Assembly: GCA_003554395.1 (NCBI GenBank)
Contig: PWGD01000026.1
Coordinates: forward strand, 1-36,792
Direction: 5' to 3'
Length of the DNA stretch: 36,792 nt
Source of the DNA: Syntrophomonadaceae bacterium
GTDB lineage: Bacteria; Bacillota; Dethiobacteria; DTU022
Part shown: positions 9,439-19,008 of the stretch, piece by piece
Layout: each line of letters opens with the position of its first letter
Numbering within the stretch: the first letter of the stretch is position 1
Notes under the pieces: generated by a model
Told to the model about the DNA's origin: nothing
The model's database searches: none
Seen by the model: only the letters and a program-made list of their open reading frames with translations
Program-made: the position numbers and the translations under genes

Positions 9439-10695
9439 GTGCTTGAAACAATTCGGACAGCCTGGCGAATCAAAGAATTAAGGGAAAGAATTCTTTTTAC
9501 CCTGGCCATGTTTGTGGTTTTTAGAGTTGGATCGGCCATCCCTGTGCCAGGCGTGGATGCCACCATTTTGACAGAGTTTTTCCAGGAGGATACCATCTTC
9601 GGTTTTGTCAATATTATCGGCGGTGGCAACCTGGCCAACTTTACTATTTTTGCCCTGGGCATCATGCCTTATATTAACGCTTCCATTATTATGAACCTTT
9701 TAACGATAGTTATACCCAAGTTGAAAGAATGGAGCCAGGAAGGGCCCGAAGGCCGCAAAAAAATGACCCAGATTACCCGTTACGGGACCATTGTTATCGC
9801 CCTGATCCAGGCTTTTGGTTTGTCGACGGTGATTGCGGGGGAAGCCGTGATAGACAGGACCACCCTTTCATACATCACCATTATCATATCGTTAACCACC
9901 GGGACCGCATTCTTGATGTGGATGGGCGAGTTGATCACCGAGAAAGGGATTGGCAACGGTATATCACTGCTCATCTTTGCCGGTATTGTCGCCGGTTTCC
10001 CGATGGGCGTGGCCATGATTGCCGAGCAGTACCGGTTCGGTGAAATTAACATGCTCATGATTTTCCTGGTGGCGGCAATTCTGCTGGGCCTAATTGTGGG
10101 TATTATCGGCCTTGACCAGGGGCAGAGACGGGTTAACGTGCAATACAGCAAGCGCGTGGTAGGCCGTAAGATGTACGGCGGACAGGCCACGCATATTCCA
10201 ATGAAAGTAAATCAGGCGGGAGTTATTCCGGTTATTTTCGCCTCGGTAATCCTGAGCTTTCCGCAAACGCTGGTCAGTTTTATCCAGCACCCGGTAGCCC
10301 AGAGTATTGCCGCCAGCCTCGGCTGGGGCACCAACCTGAACCTGATTTTATATATGACCTTGATTATACTGTTTACGTTCTTTTATACTGCAGTCCAGTT
10401 TGATCCTTTCCAGATAGCCGGCAATATCAAGAAATACGGCGGCTTTATACCCGGCCTGCGGCCGGGGCGCCCGACAGCCGATTACCTGGCCAGGATAACA
10501 TCGCGGCTGACCACGGCGGGGGCATTTTCGCTGGCCTTTATCGCTGTGTTCCCCATTATCCTGGAGCGTTTGACCGGGGTCAATATAATATTCGGGGGCA
10601 CCGGTTTAATTATTGTGGTCGGTGTAACCCTGGAAACGTTCAAGCAGATTGAAAGCCACATGTTGATGCGGAGTTATCGCGGATTCATGAGATAG
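9439..10695 (+). CDS. secY: Protein translocase channel subunit SecY
   Basis: 418-residue SecY, the ten-helix pore of the Sec machinery with SecE and SecG in the cytoplasmic membrane. Recognisable parts: plug region VPGVDATILTEFF after the first helix, ALGIMPYINASIIMNLL in helix 2, and the cytoplasmic C-terminal loop GGFIPGLRPGRPTADYLARITSRLT used by SecA and the ribosome. Length is near normal (about 420-430). GTG start. Unusually, the next gene is map rather than adk, only 9 nt downstream. Confidence 0.97.
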   Translation: MLETIRTAWRIKELRERILFTLAMFVVFRVGSAIPVPGVDATILTEFFQEDTIFGFVNIIGGGNLANFTIFALGIMPYINASIIMNLLTIVIPKLKEWSQEGPEGRKKMTQITRYGTIVIALIQAFGLSTVIAGEAVIDRTTLSYITIIISLTTGTAFLMWMGELITEKGIGNGISLLIFAGIVAGFPMGVAMIAEQYRFGEINMLMIFLVAAILLGLIVGIIGLDQGQRRVNVQYSKRVVGRKMYGGQATHIPMKVNQAGVIPVIFASVILSFPQTLVSFIQHPVAQSIAASLGWGTNLNLILYMTLIILFTFFYTAVQFDPFQIAGNIKKYGGFIPGLRPGRPTADYLARITSRLTTAGAFSLAFIAVFPIILERLTGVNIIFGGTGLIIVVGVTLETFKQIESHMLMRSYRGFMR

Positions 10696-10704
10696 AGAAG
10701 GATT

Positions 10705-11460
10705 ATGATCAAGCTTAAATCGTCAAAGGAAATTCAGTTGATGCGGGAGGCCGGGAAAATCGTGGCCGAAACCCTGGAGCTTCTGGAGAAGACGATAAAA
10801 CCGGGGGTTACTACAGCGAAACTGGATAAAGTAGCAGAACAGTGTATTCGAAAGCACGGCGCTGACCCGGCCTTTTTGGGTTACAATAACTTTCCCGCCT
10901 CAATATGCGCCTCAATAAACAATGAGGTTGTGCACGGTATTCCGAGCTTGCGCAGACTCAATGAGGGCGATATAATCAGCATTGATGTCGGTGTTTACCG
11001 AAAAGGTTATTGCGGCGATGCCGCCGCCACTTTTGCGGTGGGAAAGGTATCGCCTGAAGCGCAAAAGCTGATTGATGTAACGCGGGCATCTTTGGATAAA
11101 GGCATTGAGAAGATGCAGAGCGGCAACAGGCTTTCCGACATTTCGTATGCCGTCCAGGCCCATGCCGAACGAAATTCAATGTCGGTTGTGCGCAATTATG
11201 TCGGTCACGGTATCGGTGAGCAGATGCATGAAGAGCCACAGGTTCCAAACTTCGGATCACCGGGCAGGGGGCCTTTACTGCAGCCTGGAATAGTCCTTGC
11301 TATTGAACCGATGGTTAATGCCGGCAGCTGGGAAGTAGAAGTGCTCGCTGATCAGTGGACTGTGGTCACAAGTGATGGCAGCCTTTCCGCTCATTTTGAG
11401 CATACGGTGGCACTGGGTGCAAACGGTCCCGAGGTCCTCACTTCTTCCAGCCTTTCTTAA
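10705..11460 (+). CDS. map: Methionine aminopeptidase, type I
   Basis: 251-residue M24A peptidase that removes the initiator methionine from nascent proteins. All five metal ligands are visible: D94 (SIDVGVY), D105 (GDAAATF), H168 (YVGHGIG), E201 (AIEPM) and E232 (FEHTVAL). The substrate-pocket motif GHGIGEQMHEEPQVPNFG is intact. In Bacillus the order is secY-adk-map; here it follows secY directly. Confidence 0.96.
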   Translation: MIKLKSSKEIQLMREAGKIVAETLELLEKTIKPGVTTAKLDKVAEQCIRKHGADPAFLGYNNFPASICASINNEVVHGIPSLRRLNEGDIISIDVGVYRKGYCGDAAATFAVGKVSPEAQKLIDVTRASLDKGIEKMQSGNRLSDISYAVQAHAERNSMSVVRNYVGHGIGEQMHEEPQVPNFGSPGRGPLLQPGIVLAIEPMVNAGSWEVEVLADQWTVVTSDGSLSAHFEHTVALGANGPEVLTSSSLS

Positions 11461-11472
11461 GGGGGCAGAGTA

Positions 11473-11760
11473 GTGGTTGAATTAAAACCGGGACAACTGG
11501 TTCGTTCTTTGGCCGGCCGTGACAAAGGAAAGCATTACCTGGTGCTGCGGGAGCTGGATGAGAAATATGTGTTTCTGGTTGACGGGCGCAGGAGGCCTAT
11601 AGCCAGGCCGAAGAAAAAGAACAAAGCTCATCTACAGCATTATGAGCGCGGAGCAGAATTTGAGGGATTATCGAAGCCCGAAGAGGCAACTGATAACCAG
11701 ATTATTGAATCTTTAAAGAAGCTGGCGCCGATAACCGGGGATTCCGAAGAGGAGGTTTGA
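11473..11760 (+). CDS. KOW-domain RNA-binding protein (L14e/YbzG-like)
   Basis: A 95-residue basic protein starting at GTG 11473. An N-terminal KOW motif is visible in LKPGQLVRSLAGRDKGKHYLVL, followed by VDGRRRPIARPKKKNKAHLQ, the pattern of the small KOW/L14e-like protein found between map and infA in many Firmicutes. The C-terminal third is acidic and probably flexible. It is probably a ribosome- or rRNA-associated protein, inferred from the KOW motif and operon position; its function is not established. Confidence 0.85.
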   Translation: MVELKPGQLVRSLAGRDKGKHYLVLRELDEKYVFLVDGRRRPIARPKKKNKAHLQHYERGAEFEGLSKPEEATDNQIIESLKKLAPITGDSEEEV

Positions 11761-11769
11761 TCAGGTAAC

Positions 11770-11991
11770 ATGAGCAAGAAAAAAGATGTCGTGGAAGTGG
11801 AAGGCACTGTAGTAGAACCGCTGCCGAATGCCATGTTCCGGGTTGAGTTGAAAAATGGACACAAAATTCTAGCTCATGTGTCGGGCAAGATCCGGATGAA
11901 TTTTATTCGCATTCTGCCGGGCGACCGGGTTCTAGTAGAATTATCGCCTTACGATTTGACCCGGGGGCGCATTACCTACCGTTATAAGTAA
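11770..11991 (+). CDS. infA: Translation initiation factor IF-1
   Basis: 73-residue single OB-fold protein: [71 protein letters not shown] matches IF-1 nearly end to end. IF-1 binds the 30S A site during initiation. It lies 9 nt after the KOW gene, with GAAGAGGAGG inside the end of that gene as its ribosome binding site. Confidence 0.97.
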   Translation: MSKKKDVVEVEGTVVEPLPNAMFRVELKNGHKILAHVSGKIRMNFIRILPGDRVLVELSPYDLTRGRITYRYK

Positions 11992-12005
11992 GGAGGTTCG
12001 CTGTT

Positions 12006-12119
12006 ATGAAGGTGAGGCCCTCAGTAAAAAAAATGTGTGAAAAATGCAAGATAATCCGGCGTAAGGGCAGAGTTGTCGTTATCTGTCAAAACCCGAAACA
12101 TAAGCAGAGGCAGGGCTAG
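12006..12119 (+). CDS. rpmJ: 50S ribosomal protein L36 (zinc-binding C+ type)
   Basis: Missing from the ORF track because it is only 37 codons: [37 protein letters not shown]. The zinc ligands C11, C14, C27 and H32 are intact, so this is the C+ form. AAGGAGGTTCG precedes the ATG. Position between infA and rpsM is the standard alpha-operon start. Confidence 0.97.
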   Translation: MKVRPSVKKMCEKCKIIRRKGRVVVICQNPKHKQRQG

Positions 12120-12190
12120 GTTTTCATTATGATAGATATTGTTAATGATGGTCCGGCCGGGGGTACTATGCTCAAGGAGGTGTTAAAGGA

Positions 12191-12562
12191 TTGGCCAGAA
12201 TTGGAGGAGTTGACTTACCGCGTGATAAAAGAGTAGCGATTGCACTGAGCTATATTTACGGGATCGGAAAAAGCAGAGCAGCGAATATCCTGTCCCATAC
12301 CGGGATCAGCGCCGATACCAGGGTCAGGGATTTAACCGAAGATGAACTGGGCCGGCTGCGTGAATTTATTGATAAAAACTACAATGTCGAAGGCGACCTG
12401 CGCCGGGAAGTAGCCCTAAATATCAAACGCCTGGTTGAAATCAACAGCTATCGGGGGATCAGGCACCGCCGCGGCCTCCCTGTCAGGGGTCAGAAGACCA
12501 AGAATAATGCCCGGAGCAGAAAAGGGCCGCGCAAGACTGTCGGCATCCGCCGTAAGAAGTAA
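12191..12562 (+). CDS. rpsM: 30S ribosomal protein S13
   Basis: 123-residue S13 of the 30S head, contacting L5 across the subunit interface and P-site tRNA through its basic tail. Signature: [29 protein letters not shown] and the C-terminal [29 protein letters not shown]. It starts at TTG 12191 behind AAGGAGGTG; the 71-nt spacer after rpmJ shows no recognisable promoter. Confidence 0.97.
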   Translation: MARIGGVDLPRDKRVAIALSYIYGIGKSRAANILSHTGISADTRVRDLTEDELGRLREFIDKNYNVEGDLRREVALNIKRLVEINSYRGIRHRRGLPVRGQKTKNNARSRKGPRKTVGIRRKK

Positions 12563-12594
12563 GCATATTTAAAGAAGGGAGGAATTAGTTTACC

Positions 12595-12987
12595 TTGGTT
12601 AAGAAAAAAACTACCCGCACCAAGCGTCGTGAGAAGAAGAATATTGAACGCGGGGTTGCTCATATTAAATCGACTTTCAACAATACCTTTATCAGTATTA
12701 CCGATACTGACGGCAACAGTATTTCCTGGTCCAGCGCCGGCAACGTCGGTTTTAAAGGATCGCGGAAATCGACCCCCTTTGCCGCCCAGCTGGCTGCTGA
12801 AACGGCCGCCAAAGTGGCCATGGATCATGGAATGAGGCAGGTTGAAGTTTATGTCAAGGGACCGGGGGCAGGCCGGGAAGCAGCGATTCGCTCTCTGCAG
12901 GCGGCTGGCCTAGAGGTTAACGCTATTAAAGATGTAACTCCGATTCCCCATAACGGGTGCCGTCCCCCGAAAAGGCGGAGAGTATAG
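12595..12987 (+). CDS. rpsK: 30S ribosomal protein S11
   Basis: 130-residue S11, part of the platform near the mRNA exit and E-site tRNA. Diagnostic segments: [42 protein letters not shown] and the C-terminal [21 protein letters not shown] start at 12595 behind AGGGAGG. Confidence 0.97.
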   Translation: MVKKKTTRTKRREKKNIERGVAHIKSTFNNTFISITDTDGNSISWSSAGNVGFKGSRKSTPFAAQLAAETAAKVAMDHGMRQVEVYVKGPGAGREAAIRSLQAAGLEVNAIKDVTPIPHNGCRPPKRRRV

Positions 12988-13020
12988 TTATTTATTAGAA
13001 GGAGGTGTAATATCACCTAA

Positions 13021-13647
13021 ATGGGACGTTATACAGGAGCAGTCTGTCGTTTATGTCGCAGGGAAAAAGAAAAGCTTTACCTGAAGGGAGATCGCTGCTA
13101 TTCTGATAAATGCGCGGTTGTGCGCCATGCTTATCCTCCCGGGGAGCACGGCCAGGCCCGTCAAAAGTTTTCTGAATATGGCCAGCAGCTGCGCGAAAAG
13201 CAAAAAGCCCGCCGTATTTACGGGGTTATGGAAAAGCAGTTTCGCAGATATTTTAAAGAAGCCGATCGCCGCAAGGGGGTTACCGGTGAAGTGTTGCTCC
13301 AGCTTTTAGAAAGCCGGCTGGATAATGTTGTATTTCGCCTGGGCCTGGCCCGCTCCCGCAATGAAGCGAGACAGCTGATCAACCACGGCCACTTTGAAGT
13401 TAACGGCCGTAAAGTTGACATTCCTTCCTTCCTGGTTAAACCGGGTGATCTGGTTGCAGTCAGGAATAACAGGAAGAACAAAGCGGTCTTTAAAGAAATA
13501 GCGGAAACAGGAGAACAGCAGGGAACATTGGACTGGCTGGAAATTGATCATGAAAAGCTTTTAGGCCGGTTTCTCAGGATTCCTCAGCGGGATGAAATTG
13601 ACGTACCGTTAACCGAGCACCTGATTGTGGAGCTTTATTCCCGGTAA
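13021..13647 (+). CDS. rpsD: 30S ribosomal protein S4 (zinc-binding form)
   Basis: 208-residue S4, a primary 16S rRNA-binding assembly protein. The N-terminus has C9xxC12 and C26, C31 ([23 protein letters not shown]), the zinc-binding version of S4. The S4 RNA-binding domain is visible at about residues 98-160: [34 protein letters not shown]. The placement between S11 and alpha is the same as in many clostridia; Bacillus carries rpsD elsewhere. Confidence 0.97.
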   Translation: MGRYTGAVCRLCRREKEKLYLKGDRCYSDKCAVVRHAYPPGEHGQARQKFSEYGQQLREKQKARRIYGVMEKQFRRYFKEADRRKGVTGEVLLQLLESRLDNVVFRLGLARSRNEARQLINHGHFEVNGRKVDIPSFLVKPGDLVAVRNNRKNKAVFKEIAETGEQQGTLDWLEIDHEKLLGRFLRIPQRDEIDVPLTEHLIVELYSR

Positions 13648-13698
13648 TTAAATTTGCACCCTCAATATATTAAGCAAGGAGGGTAAACAGGAAAGATT

Positions 13699-14646
13699 AT
13701 GATTGAAATTGAAAAGCCCAAAATTGATTATGTAGAAAAAGACGATCAGAGTAATTATGGCTGCTTTGTCGTGGAGCCCCTGGAAAGAGGCTACGGCACT
13801 ACCCTGGGCAATGCCCTGAGGAGGATACTGTTATCTTCTCTGCCCGGTGCGGCCATAACCAGTGTTAAGTTTGATGGAGCCTTGCACGATTTTTCTACTC
13901 TTCCCGGGGTCCTGGAAGACACGATCGAGATCATTCTTAACCTGAAGGCGGTTTCTCTAAAAATACATTCGGATGAACCGCAGACTTTAACCATCGATAC
14001 CGATCAAGCCGGAGCAGTCAAAGCCAAAGATATCAAGGTCCCTTCTGATGTAGAGATCTTAAACGAAGAGCAGCATATCTGCACCCTGGAAGAGAACGCC
14101 AGACTATACATGGAGATGACGGCCGTTACCGGCAGGGGTTATGTTCCGGCTGAACGGAATAAATTACCGCAGCAACCGATCGGGGTTATTCCTGTAGATT
14201 CTTTGTTCTCCCCGATCCGGAAAGTGAATTACAAGATCGAAGATACCAGGGTCGGCCAGATTACCGATTACGATAAATTAACCCTGGAAGTGTGGACCGA
14301 TGGCAGCATCAGGCCTGATGAAGCCATCAGCCTGGCCGCAAAAATTTTGAGTACCCATATTGAGCAGTTCGTTAACCTCACCGAGCAGGTGGACGAAGTT
14401 GAAATCACATCCGACCGCAGGGAAGAGGACCTGGAGCGCATCCTTGAAATGACCATAGAAGAACTTGACCTTTCGGTTCGCTCATACAACTGCCTGAAAC
14501 GGGCCGGGATTAACACCGTCGGCGAACTGGTCCGCAAGCCTGAAGATGAAATGATGAAAGTTCGCAACCTGGGCAAGAAATCGCTGGAAGAAGTAGAGCA
14601 AAAGCTGGACGAGCTTGGCCTGGGCTTCCAGAAAAGTGGAGAATAA
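13699..14646 (+). CDS. rpoA: RNA polymerase alpha subunit
   Basis: 315-residue alpha subunit. The N-terminal dimerisation domain, about 1-230, includes [36 protein letters not shown] linker with [23 protein letters not shown] leads to the C-terminal domain (about 245-315) with [16 protein letters not shown], the surface that contacts UP-element DNA and activators. Normal length; ATG start at 13699, about 20 nt after AAGGAGGG, so the spacing is longer than average. Confidence 0.97.
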   Translation: MIEIEKPKIDYVEKDDQSNYGCFVVEPLERGYGTTLGNALRRILLSSLPGAAITSVKFDGALHDFSTLPGVLEDTIEIILNLKAVSLKIHSDEPQTLTIDTDQAGAVKAKDIKVPSDVEILNEEQHICTLEENARLYMEMTAVTGRGYVPAERNKLPQQPIGVIPVDSLFSPIRKVNYKIEDTRVGQITDYDKLTLEVWTDGSIRPDEAISLAAKILSTHIEQFVNLTEQVDEVEITSDRREEDLERILEMTIEELDLSVRSYNCLKRAGINTVGELVRKPEDEMMKVRNLGKKSLEEVEQKLDELGLGFQKSGE

Positions 14647-14680
14647 TGGTTCGAGTAAGTCTTCAAGGAGGATTTAGAGA

Positions 14681-15025
14681 ATGTCATACCAGAAGCTGAG
14701 TCGAAAAAGCGGCCCCAGGAGAGCCCTCCTGAGGGGCCTGGTGACCTCGTTTTTGAAAACAGGAAGCATGGAAACTACCGCCGCCAAGGCTGCTGCTGCT
14801 AAGCCGCTGGCTGAAAAAATGATTACCCTGGCAAAAAGAGGAGATATCCATGCCCGCCGCCAGGCCCTTGCTTTTTTGCTTGATGAAGATGTGGTTACAA
14901 AACTTTTTGAAAAAATTGGCCCGAAGATGGAAGGCCGCGAGGGCGGTTATACCAGAATAATCCAGAAAGGGCCCAGGCGGGGAGATGGAGCCCATATGGT
15001 TATTATGGAGCTTGTCTCCGAGTAA
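14681..15025 (+). CDS. rplQ: 50S ribosomal protein L17
   Basis: 114-residue L17: [37 protein letters not shown] and the C-terminal [29 protein letters not shown]. It lies at the tunnel exit. It closes the alpha operon proper; ecfA1 begins 5 nt after the stop, so the transport genes are transcriptionally continuous with it. Confidence 0.97.
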   Translation: MSYQKLSRKSGPRRALLRGLVTSFLKTGSMETTAAKAAAAKPLAEKMITLAKRGDIHARRQALAFLLDEDVVTKLFEKIGPKMEGREGGYTRIIQKGPRRGDGAHMVIMELVSE

Positions 15026-15030
15026 TCGAA

Positions 15031-15891
15031 ATGCATGGTCAATCTTCAATCATTGTGGAATCCAAGGATGTGGAGTTTTACTATTCAGGCGAAGAGGAAA
15101 CGGTTTGGCCTGCTCTTTCCGGGATCAGTTTTACTGTTAACCAGGGTGAATATGTGGCCCTGGTTGGCCCGAACGGTTCCGGAAAAACTACTTTATTAAA
15201 GCTTTTTAATGCCCTTTTAATTCCCTCCCGCGGAGAGGTGTTAGTTAAGGGCATTTCTACAGCCAATGAAGATACCCTGCCGGAGGTCCGCCGGACCTGC
15301 GGCATGATTTTTCAGAATCCTGATAATCAGCTTGTTGCCACCACTGTGGAGGAAGATATTGCTTTTGGCCTGGAAAACCTGGCTCTTCCGTCGAGAGAGA
15401 TACAGAACAGGGTTTTAGAGACGGCCAGGCTGCTCGGCCTGGAAAAATTGCTTAAACAGCCCCCGCACTTACTATCCGGGGGAGAAAAACAAAGAGTGGC
15501 TATTGCCGGTGTTCTGGCCATGGAGCCGAAGTGCATCTTGATGGATGAGCCGACGGCCATGCTCGACCCGGCCGGCTGCCGTGAAGTGTTAAAAACAGTA
15601 AGAAAGCTAAACCGGGAGCGGGGCCTTGCTGTAATTCATGTTACCCATTTTCCGGAGGAAGCAGCAGGGGCCGACAGGATAGTAGTTTTAAATGAGGGGC
15701 AACTGATTGCCGACGGTGCTCCGGGGGAAGTGCTGACCAATCTTCCCCTTTTGCACAGCCTGGGCTTACGGGGGACTGCAGCCGTAGAGTTGGCCGCTTT
15801 GCTCCGTGCGGATGGCTGCCCCCTGCCACCACAAATACTGCATAACCGGGAGCTGGTGGACAGCCTATGTTCATTGGAACAGAACAGCTGA
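15031..15891 (+). CDS. ecfA1: ECF transporter ATPase subunit A1
   Basis: 286-residue ABC ATPase of the shared energising module for energy-coupling-factor vitamin and metal transporters. Walker A VGPNGSGKTT (about 45-54), Q-loop FQNPDNQ, signature LSGGEKQRVAIAG and Walker B CILMDEPTAMLDP are all intact. FQNPDNQ is characteristic of ECF ATPases. It overlaps ecfA2 by 25 nt. Conserved downstream of rplQ in Firmicutes. No substrate-binding S component is in the window, consistent with a group-II module serving several S proteins. Confidence 0.94.
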   Translation: MHGQSSIIVESKDVEFYYSGEEETVWPALSGISFTVNQGEYVALVGPNGSGKTTLLKLFNALLIPSRGEVLVKGISTANEDTLPEVRRTCGMIFQNPDNQLVATTVEEDIAFGLENLALPSREIQNRVLETARLLGLEKLLKQPPHLLSGGEKQRVAIAGVLAMEPKCILMDEPTAMLDPAGCREVLKTVRKLNRERGLAVIHVTHFPEEAAGADRIVVLNEGQLIADGAPGEVLTNLPLLHSLGLRGTAAVELAALLRADGCPLPPQILHNRELVDSLCSLEQNS

Positions 15892-16727
15892 CTCATACAT
15901 ATATGCCCGGGACCCCCTTTGCTACCGAAGCGCTGCATAATATAAGTTTTGGTTTCCGGCGGGGCGAATTCGCCCTGATCATCGGCCCGTCCGGATCCGG
16001 AAAGTCTACTCTGATCCAGCATTTAAACGGCCTGCTCCGGCCGACTTCGGGGCGGGTGTTGTTCGAAGGAAAGAGTGTCGGTTCTGACAAGCACGAGCTG
16101 CTCCGCCTCAGAAGGCGAATCGGCCTGGTTTTTCAGATGCCCGAAGAACAATTTTTTTCCGAAACCGTATTCGATGAAATTGCCTTCGCGCCGCGCAACC
16201 AGGGTTTGCAAGAAGAAGAGGTAGAAAAGCGGGTCATGGAAGCCCTGGAAAAAACCGGTTTACAGGCCTCCGAGCTGAAAAATCGGCACCCCTTCCAGCT
16301 CAGTGCAGGGCAAAAAAGACTGGTCGCTATTGCCGCCGTGCTTTCTTTGAAACCGGAAGTGCTTATCCTTGACGAACCTACTGCCGCCCTCGATACAACC
16401 TGCCGGAAGAATTTGTTCAACCTCCTTACAGGGTTAAACCAAAAAGAGGGCTTAACGGTAGTTATATCGACTCACCACCTGGATGAGGCGGCCGCTCTTG
16501 CCAACAGGGTCCTGGTATTGCAGCAGGGGAAATTAGTGATGTCCGGTTTGGCAGCGGATGTTTTCGGCAAACGTGAAGAGCTTTATGAGCTGGGGTTAGC
16601 TTTGCCCCCGGTGACCGAAATTATGCACGGCCTTGCCGACAAGGGTTTGCCTGTCAAAACTGCTGTATATACCCTGCAGGAAGCAAGGCGGGAGATAAGA
16701 GCCCTGAAGAGGCGGTATAAATCATGA
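15867..16727 (+). CDS. ecfA2: ECF transporter ATPase subunit A2
   Basis: 286-residue second ATPase, forming a heterodimer with EcfA1. Walker A IGPSGSGKST, Q-loop FQMPEEQFF and Walker B VLILDEPTAALD are intact. The ABC signature reads LSAGQKRLVAIA instead of the usual LSGGQ; a Gly-to-Ala change at that position is unusual but occurs in asymmetric ABC pairs. It overlaps ecfT by 4 nt. Confidence 0.93.
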   Translation: MFIGTEQLTHTYMPGTPFATEALHNISFGFRRGEFALIIGPSGSGKSTLIQHLNGLLRPTSGRVLFEGKSVGSDKHELLRLRRRIGLVFQMPEEQFFSETVFDEIAFAPRNQGLQEEEVEKRVMEALEKTGLQASELKNRHPFQLSAGQKRLVAIAAVLSLKPEVLILDEPTAALDTTCRKNLFNLLTGLNQKEGLTVVISTHHLDEAAALANRVLVLQQGKLVMSGLAADVFGKREELYELGLALPPVTEIMHGLADKGLPVKTAVYTLQEARREIRALKRRYKS

Positions 16728-17521
16728 ACCGCAGCATAACCATGGGCCAGTATATTCCCGGTAACAGCATTCTTCACCGCCTTAATCCGCGCTTGAAAAT
16801 AATTGCCCTGGTCCTGCTCCTGGTCTTCTTATTTCTCCTTGATACTTTCAGCGCTCTGGGAGCCAGCCTCGGTCTGGCCCTGGCCCTCTTTGCCCTGGCC
16901 GGGGTGCCCTTCAGCTACCTGCTGCGGGGGTTGCGCCCTGTGCTTTATATCGCTCTATTTGCCCTGATTATCTACTTTTTTTTCACTTCCGGTGGAGTGG
17001 TCCTGTTCAGAATCGGCTTTATTACGGTTGAATCTGAAGGGGTGGAGCAGGGCCTGTTTATTGTGGCCCGCCTGGTGGTCCTGGTTCTCTTTTCACTGCT
17101 GTTGACCTTGACTACCACCCCGTTGTCTTTAACTCATGGGATGAGCTACTTTCTGAAACCGCTGAGCCATATCGGTTTGCCTACGGAAGAAGTGGCTATG
17201 ATTATGGCTGTGGCCCTGCGTTTCATTCCCACCATTATGGAGGAAAGCCAGCGTTTGATGCGGGCCCAGCTGGCCCGCGGAGCAGATTTTGAAACGGGAT
17301 CGATTTTTCGAAAGGCCGGCAGCCTGGTGCCCCTGATTGTGCCTCTTTTTGTCAGCGCTTTCCGCCGGGCGGACGAACTGGCCCTGGCCATGGAAGCCCG
17401 CGGTTACCGGATCGGGGCCAGGAGGACCAGGATGCATGAAGATGTTATTATGCTCAAAGACTGGGCGGCCCTGGCTATTGTTATTATCTTGATCGCCCTG
17501 GCCTTAACTTTTGACCTTTAA
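16724..17521 (+). CDS. ecfT: ECF transporter transmembrane subunit T
   Basis: 265-residue membrane scaffold protein that couples the ATPases to S components. N-terminal GQYIPGNSILHRLNPRLKI is typical of EcfT, followed by about five hydrophobic segments. The cytoplasmic coupling helices carry the Ala-Arg-Gly motifs that dock on the ATPases: QLARGAD and EARGYRIGARR. Overlap with ecfA2 fits co-translation of the module. Confidence 0.93.
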   Translation: MNRSITMGQYIPGNSILHRLNPRLKIIALVLLLVFLFLLDTFSALGASLGLALALFALAGVPFSYLLRGLRPVLYIALFALIIYFFFTSGGVVLFRIGFITVESEGVEQGLFIVARLVVLVLFSLLLTLTTTPLSLTHGMSYFLKPLSHIGLPTEEVAMIMAVALRFIPTIMEESQRLMRAQLARGADFETGSIFRKAGSLVPLIVPLFVSAFRRADELALAMEARGYRIGARRTRMHEDVIMLKDWAALAIVIILIALALTFDL

Positions 17522-17652
17522 AGCATGAAGCACAGGTTGGATTAATGGGGTTAGTTTCCAGTCATCCGGTCATAACAAGAGGCCTGAGGGACCGAAAACA
17601 TAGTAGTCCGGCCCCGGTTGAGGCCTAAAACTGCTTAAGGAGACATGCTGTT

Positions 17653-18405
17653 TTGCATAATACCCTGCTGCGTATTGCTTATGACGGCACCAACTACAGC
17701 GGTTTTCAGATCCAGGAAAATGCGCCCACGGTCCAGGAAGCCCTGGAGCGGGCCCTGGGCACAATATACAAACAGCCGGTGCGCATTACCGGCGCGGGCC
17801 GCACTGATGCCGGTGTTCATGCCCTGGGGCAAGCTGCCAATTTCAGGGCCCCCTTTCACATTGGTGGTGGAAATCTTCCCAGCGCCGTCAATGCCCTCCT
17901 TCCCCCCGATATTGTGGTTACCGGGGCTGAAAAGGTTGAGGAAGGCTTCCATGCCCGCTATGACGCGCGCAGGAAATTATACAGCTATACTATTGACAGG
18001 GCCCCTTTTCCACAGGTCATGAAACGTCTCTACTGCTGGCATCTGCCTGACTGGCTCAACCTGGACCTGATGAGAGAAGCGGCGCTGCTTTTCCAGGGAA
18101 GCCACGATTTTTCAGCCTTCCAGGTCTCGGGAAGCCCGGTTGCCGATACCTGGCGGACTCTATACAGGGTTGGGCTGGAAAGCCGCCCTGAAGAGCAGTT
18201 GTTAATTGTATCCTTTGAAGGGAGCGGGTTTCTTTACCGTATGGCCCGCCTGATTACCGGTTCCCTGGTTCGGGCCGCCCTGGGAAGGCTCGAGTTAAGA
18301 GAAATTAAAAAAGCTTTGCAAAGCGGCGACCCGGATGCCGCCGGGCCCACAGCGCCGGCTGCCGGACTCTGCCTTGAAAAAGTGTTCTATGATCATGATT
18401 TGTAA
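17653..18405 (+). CDS. truA: tRNA pseudouridine(38-40) synthase TruA
   Basis: 250-residue TruA, which isomerises uridines 38-40 in the anticodon arm. The catalytic Asp is D52 in GAGRTDAGVHALGQ; other family segments are IAYDGTNYSGFQIQ and SFEGSGFLYRMARLITG. It starts at TTG 17653 behind AAGGAGA at 17637; the ATG at 17645 is in another frame. The 131-nt spacer after ecfT has no clear signal. The truA-rplM-rpsI order matches Bacillus and many clostridia. Confidence 0.94.
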   Translation: MHNTLLRIAYDGTNYSGFQIQENAPTVQEALERALGTIYKQPVRITGAGRTDAGVHALGQAANFRAPFHIGGGNLPSAVNALLPPDIVVTGAEKVEEGFHARYDARRKLYSYTIDRAPFPQVMKRLYCWHLPDWLNLDLMREAALLFQGSHDFSAFQVSGSPVADTWRTLYRVGLESRPEEQLLIVSFEGSGFLYRMARLITGSLVRAALGRLELREIKKALQSGDPDAAGPTAPAAGLCLEKVFYDHDL

Positions 18406-18467
18406 ACCGGTACGGCCATAGCGGAAAATATTTTAGCCAATAATTGCCTTAAACAGGGGTTTTTAGC

Positions 18468-18496
18468 TTGACAGGGCAGGGCCGGTATATTAAAAT
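18468..18496 (+). promoter_or_regulatory. Sigma-A-type promoter for rplM-rpsI
   Basis: TTGACA at 18468-18473, a 17-nt spacer, and TAAAAT at 18491-18496, ending about 45 nt before the rplM start. The -35 is perfect and the -10 has five of six consensus bases. It provides transcription of L13 and S9 independent of the long upstream operon. Confidence 0.8.
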
Positions 18497-18540
18497 GTAG
18501 GTTGTGGCTTTACTGGAAGAGGTCAAAGGAGAGAATAGAA

Positions 18541-19008
18541 ATGCGCACGACATATATGGCAAAACCAAGTGAAATAAAACGAAGTTGGTATGTTATCGAT
18601 GCCGCCGGACGCCCCCTGGGAAGGGTGGCTACGGAAGCGGCAAGGCTGCTTAGAGGCAAACACAAACCGGAATTTACTCCTCACCTGGACACCGGAGACC
18701 ATGTCATTATTCTCAATTGTGAAAAGGTGATTTTAACCGGGCGCAAATTGGAACAAAAATTCCACTACCGCCACTCCGGCTATCCGGGTAACCTTAAGAA
18801 AGTTGATTATGCCACTTTGATGGATAAAAAACCGGATAAGGCCGTTTTCATGGCCGTCCGGGGCATGCTTCCTCATAACCGCCTGGGGCGGGCAATGCTG
18901 AAAAAACTACGTGTTTACAGGGACAACCAGCACCCTCACCAGGGCCAGCAGCCGCAGATCCTGGGAGAAGGGCCGGAAGACAAGAAGGAAGGGGGCCCTG
19001 ACTCTTGA
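18541..19008 (+). CDS. rplM: 50S ribosomal protein L13
   Basis: 155-residue L13 starting [30 protein letters not shown], with [26 protein letters not shown] and [31 protein letters not shown]. An early-assembly 50S protein. The track start at 18502 lies before the AAAGGAGAG ribosome binding site (about 18525), so ATG 18541 is the start. The last dozen residues ([12 protein letters not shown]) extend beyond the usual C-terminus of about 145 residues. It overlaps rpsI by 4 nt. Confidence 0.96.
   Translation: MRTTYMAKPSEIKRSWYVIDAAGRPLGRVATEAARLLRGKHKPEFTPHLDTGDHVIILNCEKVILTGRKLEQKFHYRHSGYPGNLKKVDYATLMDKKPDKAVFMAVRGMLPHNRLGRAMLKKLRVYRDNQHPHQGQQPQILGEGPEDKKEGGPDS

Noticed and set aside
12120-12190. 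Small ORF or promoter between rpmJ and rpsM
   Set aside because: The open frame from ATG 12129 runs into rpsM in another frame and no -35/-10 pair is convincing.
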